A DNA stretch of 28,206 nucleotides from JBDKFK01 sp039798745. Its GTDB lineage: Bacteria; Patescibacteriota; Microgenomatia; UBA1406; GWC2-37-13. The DNA is taken from NCBI GenBank assembly GCA_039798745.1, contig JBDKFK010000020.1, forward strand, positions 1-28,206. Direction: 5' to 3'. The notes under the pieces were generated by a model. That model worked only from the letters and a program-made list of their open reading frames with translations. It searched no databases and had not been told where the DNA came from. Shown piece after piece: positions 23,084-28,206 of the stretch. The first letter of the stretch is position 1. Each line of letters opens with the position of its first letter. Both the position numbers and the translations under genes were made by a program.

Positions 23084-25840
23084 CTATCTCACATGGGGGG
23101 TGGTGGCTACCACCCCCCAGAAGTTTTTAATAAAGATTACCCAGAATAAAAACATGGTTATTGTGGCTCCAATGATGGGTAAAGAGTGAGTAAATCCGTG
23201 GTATCGGGTTATAAAGATTGCCGATATGACGGTGGCAAACACTAGGATGTCTGAGATCACCACAAAGCAGGTAGCGGTGAACCAACTCCAGAAGTCTCGC
23301 GTCCCCAGTTCCGAAATTTCACTATTCATGTGGGCTGTGACCTGTCCTGACTGAAGGGTCATCTCATCGAGCATCACAGGGTATGCATAATAACCCTTAC
23401 GATAAAGGAATAATTTATGAGGTTCATGGTGCTGTTTTATTGCGGACACAGGGATCTCTAGATTACCCATGATATTCGTTTTTCTTTTGTAGATAAGATG
23501 ATACTCATGGTCCATGAGATATATCATCACTCCACTCAGTGGTATATGTTGAGCGATGTCAGTAATAGTAATAGTGAGGTATGTACGTTTATGATGTATC
23601 ATCTGCATAAAAGATTCAGCCAAAAATACAGGAAGTCCCCATAGACCAATATGAAGACGTAATGATAGCGTACCGATAGTAACGAGTAACAACGTTAATT
23701 CTGCCGATAGAAGTACGAGAGTCTGTGTTTTTTGAGAGGCGTATACTGTTTTTGCTACAGAGTTAGTATAGCTACCCAGGTCTTGAAATGCTTTTGAAAT
23801 ATATTGTACTGAGGTGGCTAATGAGTTATCTGGTATGAGTTCAATCACCGGGTATGTCTGTGTATCTGCATAGATTGCAAGCTCAATGGTCCTTTTTTTG
23901 AAGCCGATCGCAGATACATCAATGATATATTTGCCCGATGGTAACGCGACTATCAGTTCGCCTGACTGATCGGTTTTAAACTGAATGGAAAATCCTTTCG
24001 TGAGTGGAGTAAACACCTTAGTGCTCTCTTCATAACGCTTAATTACTACATCAGCATCTTCTATGACTGCTTTTGAGTCCGCGTTTATCACTCTAAGCGG
24101 CTCAGACACATAGACGTTGTAGGGAACTATTTTATTGTATATACCTCCATAAATATCCTGTATTTTCACTGTTATGACATAATTCCCGAGAGTTACCGGC
24201 GGCTGCAGATCTCCTGAGAAGATTCCCGGCAGAATCTCGATAAGACGTGTCTCTTCAAGGGGTACCTGCGACATATTCTCGGTTATTCCCAGTACATCCC
24301 GATGGTCAATTCGTGCAGAAATTTGGCGGATTAAACCTGGGTTAGCCATTTTGAGGTGTATGGTTACCGGGGTTCCACGCGGTATTATGATATTCTCAAC
24401 ACCGGGTTTTGTTAACAGGAGTTGATCCCACGAAATGGACACTGTATCCAGAGACACTATGAACTCTTCTTTTTGAGAGGCAGTTGTAAAGGTGAAAATA
24501 TCTGAGGTATAGATTTTACCCTGAGAGTCTTTCGTTTTTACTACAAAGTAATACTGAGTATGAGGGAGCAAACCGGTCAACTCAACAGTGTGTAATGTGT
24601 CCGGTGTAAGCCCTTCAGTTTTTTGAGTAAGTTTTGATGGAGATGTGCCGTACATAAGCACGAATGTTGAAGGCGACCCGGTATGAAATCGTATGCGCGC
24701 TGAGGTGTCTGTTATCTCGATTATGCTGAGTGAATCAATAGAAGCATTGGGAGGAACTGAAGTGACGGGTGGTACTGATGTAGTCGGTGCTGGTGTAGAA
24801 GGTGATCCTGTTGCGGATGGGCCCGGTACAGAAGTCGCGGTCGGGCCGGCGGTAGGGGTAGGTGTGACCGCAGATTGTATCGTAAAGGTTAGATCTTCCT
24901 GGTGAAGTTGTGTACCGTTTATGCTTGCGACTGCGTTTACAGCTGCTGAGACCTGATTGGGTGTTGGAATACTCGATCGTACTGCAAGTTTGAACGATAC
25001 GGTATGAGATGTAGCAGAGGGAGATAGGCTGGCGATATCCCAGGTAATAGTTCTATTGATAGGATCAACTACCGGCACAGCACCCTCGTCAGAGGTAGTT
25101 GCTGAACCGATAACGTAATCAAATATATCTATCTGAGTTCCGCCGCCATTGATTGTTCCTTTATCCCACGAGGCTTCTATCGTAAGAGGTGTATTTGATG
25201 TGAGATTTGATCTGTAGGTAATAGTCATAGTAACCTCATCATCCTCATGAAGTACCGTTGTTGAAGAGGGGGTTGATGATAATGAAAAATCTATATCCTC
25301 CGAATCGGGCAAAACACTGGCTGTTACTACAACGCGATCATCGTTGGTAAGCCGAAGAAAGTATGATTTTGTGTCAATAATACTTGAAGCTCCGGTAAGT
25401 GTGGTAACTTTGCCGGATATATTAGCCGTTGTTGAACCTGTTGTTATGGCGGCAGAGTTTGTCCAACGGAAACAGTAAAGAATTCCCGGTGTAAGATCGT
25501 TACTGGGAAATGTAACAGTCTGTGATACTACCGACGAAGCCGTACCGACTCCGGGCCAGGGTGTTGAGCCTGCGGGGATATTGGTAGTCGCGACGGACCA
25601 GTCTGAGAGCGTGGTACTTAGGTTGAATGAGGCAGGAAAGAGCACTTCCACTGCCGCTTCGGTGTCAGTTGTGGCGGGTGAGGCGCATACTAAGCCTGTT
25701 GTCGGTGTCGATACTTTCATCCGGTCAAACCGCATAATTACCTGTGCTAGATCCGCGGCCTGTACGTGATTGAGTAGGAATAGTCCAAGCGAAAGGATAG
25801 TTACAAAAATATATATTTTAGCACTAAAATACCGTCTCAT
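23084..25840 (-). CDS. Membrane-anchored surface protein with FN3-like and regulatory-like domains, 918 aa
   Basis: A signal peptide (about 1-28, ending 'HVQA') is followed by an N-terminal domain (about 30-175) that resembles the start of the partial gene at 27861. Beta-sandwich regions follow to about 320, then a Thr/Pro/Ser-rich linker (about 324-367) of the kind that is O-glycosylated, an FN3 domain (about 368-455), an Ig-like region, and a carboxypeptidase-regulatory/Cna-B-like domain (about 610-680) with 'G K Y I I D V S A I G F'. A membrane helix (about 707-728) and probably a second precede another regulatory-like domain (about 755-835). Two more helices (about 848-875 and 885-905) end the protein. 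The domain between the helices is probably cytoplasmic. The four-helix C-terminal half is unusual for an adhesin and may transmit a signal. It lies 32 bases after the TMTC-like gene and is probably co-transcribed with it. Confidence 0.88.
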   Translation of the reverse strand: MRRYFSAKIYIFVTILSLGLFLLNHVQAADLAQVIMRFDRMKVSTPTTGLVCASPATTDTEAAVEVLFPASFNLSTTLSDWSVATTNIPAGSTPWPGVGTASSVVSQTVTFPSNDLTPGILYCFRWTNSAAITTGSTTANISGKVTTLTGASSIIDTKSYFLRLTNDDRVVVTASVLPDSEDIDFSLSSTPSSTTVLHEDDEVTMTITYRSNLTSNTPLTIEASWDKGTINGGGTQIDIFDYVIGSATTSDEGAVPVVDPINRTITWDIASLSPSATSHTVSFKLAVRSSIPTPNQVSAAVNAVASINGTQLHQEDLTFTIQSAVTPTPTAGPTATSVPGPSATGSPSTPAPTTSVPPVTSVPPNASIDSLSIIEITDTSARIRFHTGSPSTFVLMYGTSPSKLTQKTEGLTPDTLHTVELTGLLPHTQYYFVVKTKDSQGKIYTSDIFTFTTASQKEEFIVSLDTVSISWDQLLLTKPGVENIIIPRGTPVTIHLKMANPGLIRQISARIDHRDVLGITENMSQVPLEETRLIEILPGIFSGDLQPPVTLGNYVITVKIQDIYGGIYNKIVPYNVYVSEPLRVINADSKAVIEDADVVIKRYEESTKVFTPLTKGFSIQFKTDQSGELIVALPSGKYIIDVSAIGFKKRTIELAIYADTQTYPVIELIPDNSLATSVQYISKAFQDLGSYTNSVAKTVYASQKTQTLVLLSAELTLLLVTIGTLSLRLHIGLWGLPVFLAESFMQMIHHKRTYLTITITDIAQHIPLSGVMIYLMDHEYHLIYKRKTNIMGNLEIPVSAIKQHHEPHKLFLYRKGYYAYPVMLDEMTLQSGQVTAHMNSEISELGTRDFWSWFTATCFVVISDILVFATVISAIFITRYHGFTHSLPIIGATITMFLFWVIFIKNFWGVVATTPHVR
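23094..23128 (+). terminator. ndk: Intrinsic terminator of ndk, inside the convergent gene's 3' end
   Basis: TGGGGGGTGGT (23094-23104), loop GGCT, ACCACCCCCCA (23109-23119): an 11-pair perfect G/C-rich stem, followed by GAAG and TTTTT at 23124-23128. It starts 19 bases after the ndk stop. It lies in the last codons of the minus-strand gene (stop at 23084-23086). On the minus strand no T-run follows the stem. Confidence 0.8.
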
Positions 25841-25872
25841 TATATATTCATATTACCACGATGTAAGGTAGC

Positions 25873-27726
25873 TTATTTAAGCATTTCCAGAGCTTCTTTG
25901 TTCTGTGGATCAAGTTTAAGAGCCTCTTCGATGGCGGCACGCGCAGCATCCGGTCTTCCTAGCTGGATATATATTTTGGCGAGGCTTATGTAAAGGTTGA
26001 CGTTGCCGGGATTAAGCGCCTGTGCTTTTTTAGTATATGACTCGGCTTTCTTATAATCTTTCAAGGTGTAATAGATAGAGCCAAGATTCATCTGTGTCTG
26101 CCATGTGTTTGGCTGGATTTCCAGTACTTTATTGTACATAGCTATCGCTTCATCGTTTTTACCCTGCATTTCATATATTTTCCCGAGGTTGTGATACGAG
26201 GGAGTATTACCGGGGTCAAGCTCTATACTTTTTTTCATGTATTTTGCCGCCTCATCAAGCTGGTTCTGTTTTATATAGATTACGCCCATACTCCCGTAGG
26301 CGGGTGCGTAGTTTGGGTTGAGCTCAATTGTTTTTTGAAAAAATAACAGCGCCTGAGGATAGTTGCCGGCCGTAAGGTAAGCAAGAGCTAGGTTATTATG
26401 TCCTTCGACATATCGTGGGTTCAGTGTTACCGCTCTCCGGAACTCCTGTATAGATCTTTGCATATCACCCTGTTCCTGATACACCCATCCGAGATTGTTG
26501 TGTGTCTTGAAGTCTGAAGGTGCTGTTCTTCCGGTTGCGAGATACAGGCTTTGTTCGTTTGCCCAGGCGAGATTACGGATCATCGTTCGCGCTGTCATAC
26601 CTATAAGCAGTAATCCTAATATACTATACATTGCAACATCCCCAATACGTGGTTTGAGTTTATACAGAAGATACGCGATAACTGCCATAATTCCGGCAGT
26701 GCCCGCGTATACATACCGTTCAGCAACGACCCATGCTATGCGTAGTGGGAGTAGGGTAGGGATAAGACTGACTACAAAGAAACTTAACCAGAAAAATATA
26801 TATTTATTTTTTTTGTACGCGATGAAAATAGCTATAAAAAATAATGCTGTAACCGAGACCCTTATAGCAAACTCAATAGGTGTATAAGCCAGTTCTGAGT
26901 GGTAAATAGATAGCTTATCCGGCCAGAAGAGGAGTTCAAGGTATGACGAGATGGCCGCGGGTAGCTGAATGAGAGGATTGTCGAAGCCCTTTTGTTGATA
27001 ATAAACAGTCTGCTGAATTACTATCCTTTGCCGTATCTCCATAATATACCATATAGCCCACAGACAGGTTATAGCATAGTAAGGGATAAGCTGTCGCCAG
27101 GTTTTTTTGAGCTTTTCCTGTGAAAGAAGGTACACGGTGAGAATGAGAGGAAAAATAGCTGCCTTTTCAGAGTTTAGGGTCGCAAAAATGAAAGCGATAA
27201 TAGAATATATATAGTACTTCTTATTGAGTTCCGCCCGCATAAAAAGCCAGAGGGACAGCATAATGAAGAATGTATATTGCGTATATGATCCCGCCGAGAT
27301 CCAGGTGACCGACTCAACAAGTATCGGATGCACGGCGTATAGGGAAGCAGCCATCAGAGCAGTAGGTTTGTTCGTCATGCGTTTTATGAGGGCATATACA
27401 AGAAGGGTAGTGCCCCAGTGAAAGAGTATATTAGGAGTTCTGAAGAGTATCGGATCCGCGCCTCCGATTTTATAGAGAAGCATATAGAGCATAGGGCGAA
27501 ATGATACAAGAGGTTTAGCAAAAATAACGCTGAGATTATCGATATTCTGGTTTTTCAGAATACCCGCTACATCATCGGAAACAAATTCGCTGCCCCAACC
27601 GTTTACATATGCGATGAGAATGAGTATGGTGAGGATGAGGATAGCAGGCCAGTTTCGTACAATTTCGGGAACAAACGGATAGTTAAAGAAGGGGGGATGC
27701 TCTGCTGATTTTCCATGATGCTTCAT
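25873..27726 (-). CDS. TMTC-like GT-C membrane protein with six TPRs, 617 aa
   Basis: The N-terminal 380 or so residues form about ten membrane helices, starting with 'ILILTILILIAYVNGW' (about 29-44). The first outer loop has 'FVSDDVAGILKN' with D51/D52, the acidic pair expected of GT-C glycosyltransferases. The C-terminus has six TPR repeats (about 405-610) of the form 'N L G x x Y x x x G x x x x A x x x x x x A L x L x P'. This is the layout of TMTC proteins, which in animals transfer mannose from a lipid carrier to Ser/Thr of cadherins. Here a lipid-linked sugar donor and outside-facing active site are inferred. The ATG at 27726 is chosen: the longer frame begins at TTG (27765), and a -10-like TACAAT lies inside that extension. 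It is first in an operon with a surface protein bearing a Thr/Pro/Ser-rich linker, a plausible substrate. Confidence 0.88.
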   Translation of the reverse strand: MKHHGKSAEHPPFFNYPFVPEIVRNWPAILILTILILIAYVNGWGSEFVSDDVAGILKNQNIDNLSVIFAKPLVSFRPMLYMLLYKIGGADPILFRTPNILFHWGTTLLVYALIKRMTNKPTALMAASLYAVHPILVESVTWISAGSYTQYTFFIMLSLWLFMRAELNKKYYIYSIIAFIFATLNSEKAAIFPLILTVYLLSQEKLKKTWRQLIPYYAITCLWAIWYIMEIRQRIVIQQTVYYQQKGFDNPLIQLPAAISSYLELLFWPDKLSIYHSELAYTPIEFAIRVSVTALFFIAIFIAYKKNKYIFFWLSFFVVSLIPTLLPLRIAWVVAERYVYAGTAGIMAVIAYLLYKLKPRIGDVAMYSILGLLLIGMTARTMIRNLAWANEQSLYLATGRTAPSDFKTHNNLGWVYQEQGDMQRSIQEFRRAVTLNPRYVEGHNNLALAYLTAGNYPQALLFFQKTIELNPNYAPAYGSMGVIYIKQNQLDEAAKYMKKSIELDPGNTPSYHNLGKIYEMQGKNDEAIAMYNKVLEIQPNTWQTQMNLGSIYYTLKDYKKAESYTKKAQALNPGNVNLYISLAKIYIQLGRPDAARAAIEEALKLDPQNKEALEMLK

Positions 27727-27734
27727 AGTTGTAT

Positions 27735-27765
27735 ATTGTAACAGTTCTTCTTTACAGAATTTCAA
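27735..27765 (-). promoter_or_regulatory. Possible promoter of the TMTC-like gene
   Basis: Read on the minus strand: TTGAAA, 19 bases, TACAAT (27735-27740), 8 bases, ATG at 27726. The spacer is long, but the -10 position would give a leaderless or nearly leaderless mRNA, as for the M16 and LamG genes. Confidence 0.4.
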
Positions 27766-27807
27766 TACATAAATACGAGGGAAGTAATACTTCAGTCATG
27801 AATTCAT

Positions 27808-27836
27808 TTGACAATGCTAAGGAGAGTTTCTATATT
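27808..27836 (+). promoter_or_regulatory. Strong promoter of the last, partial gene
   Basis: Consensus TTGACA (27808-27813), a 17-base spacer, then TATATT (27831-27836). The transcript should start near 27843, leaving a leader of about 18 bases before the ATG at 27861 with no Shine-Dalgarno sequence in it. It is the best sigma70-type promoter in the window and is divergent from the TMTC operon. Confidence 0.75.
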
Positions 27837-27860
27837 TATATTGTATTACTTTTGAATGTT

Positions 27861-28206
27861 ATGAATAAACTGTTCACAATCCAAACCCGCGAATATCTCA
27901 GGCGGAAAATTGCCGTATTGAGTATTTGGGCTATTGTTATTGCGTCTATAGGCGTAGCTCTTCTTGCGCGTACTCAGACAGTCAAGGCGGCAGCTCTCAC
28001 GGAGGCATCTATACGGTTAAGTCGTATGGGCGCGTCCTCCACTGCAAGCGCAAGTTATCCTATTCTTGTTGTCGCCAAGCCAGCTACTGCGGGAACAGAG
28101 ACAACAGTTAAACTAACCTTTCCCACTTCAAGCGCATTTACCGTAAGCGGCACACCCACAGTTATTACCGTCAGCACAACGTCACTCCCTTCAACCTATC
28201 AGGGTG
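27861..28206 (+). CDS. Secreted protein, N-terminal part only (window ends)
   Basis: The first 115 codons are present and the frame is open to the window edge. A basic N-terminus (REYLRRK) and a hydrophobic stretch (about 17-37) form a signal sequence, with likely cleavage after 'TVKAA'. The mature start 'ALTEASIRLSRMGAS' and the later 'AKPATAGTETTVKLTFP' match the order and spacing seen at the start of the 918-residue protein ('DLAQVIMRFDRMKVS' and 'ASPATTDTEAAVEVLFP'), so both share an N-terminal beta-rich domain. It is probably another surface protein. The rest, and any anchor, lies outside the window. A consensus promoter precedes it. Confidence 0.8.
   Translation, partial: MNKLFTIQTREYLRRKIAVLSIWAIVIASIGVALLARTQTVKAAALTEASIRLSRMGASSTASASYPILVVAKPATAGTETTVKLTFPTSSAFTVSGTPTVITVSTTSLPSTYQG

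Overview
The window looks like a chromosomal piece of an uncultivated ultra-small bacterium of the Patescibacteria/CPR type, perhaps a Microgenomates-like lineage. This is inferred from gene style only: very large secreted Kelch, FN3 and LamG proteins, a TMTC-like membrane/TPR protein, a tRNA without encoded CCA, and many genes with no Shine-Dalgarno motif. TGA, TAG and TAA all act as stops, so the standard bacterial code applies rather than the UGA-glycine code of Gracilibacteria.

Layout. (1) Positions 1-3360 hold four plus-strand genes that I do not recognise. They look richer in G+C than the rest, have textbook Shine-Dalgarno sequences, and are separated by strong hairpins. Two of them (2174-2758 and 2761-3360) are clear tandem paralogs, and the first gene may carry a diverged copy of the same domain. 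The block ends next to the 3' end of a minus-strand tRNA-Lys(TTT), as an integrated island would. (2) 3611-5736 holds an M16 zinc peptidase and an ABC-type ATPase that has lost nearly all its catalytic signatures. (3) 5884-17499 is a tightly packed unit: a 2390-residue secreted Kelch/FN3 protein, an intact paralog of the degenerate ATPase, a MacB/FtsX-type permease, a membrane-anchored rhodanese-like protein without the catalytic cysteine, and a prepilin peptidase. (4) 17642-22288 (minus) encodes a 1548-residue secreted protein with a DUF2341-like domain and six LamG domains. (5) 22307-22446 is an array of heptamer repeats in two opposing blocks. (6) 22497-23075 is ndk, with an intrinsic terminator that runs into the convergent gene. 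(7) 27726-23084 (minus) is a likely two-gene operon: a TMTC-like GT-C/TPR protein, then a membrane-anchored surface protein with a Thr/Pro/Ser-rich linker. (8) At the right edge, a strong promoter drives the start of another secreted protein whose N-terminal domain resembles that of the 918-residue protein.

Working together. Most of the window appears to make, export, process and perhaps glycosylate cell-surface proteins. The best candidate for an undescribed system is 3611-17499: a giant beta-propeller protein set between two paralogous ATPases, one canonical and one degenerate, with a single MacB-like permease and an inactive-looking rhodanese. Two other features deserve attention: the heptamer foldback array, which supplies a -35 element for an apparently leaderless LamG gene, and the unknown four-gene island beside tRNA-Lys with its structured 391-base leader. 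Several genes outside the island show a promoter -10 hexamer 6-8 bases before the ATG, so leaderless transcription may be common here, in contrast to the island.
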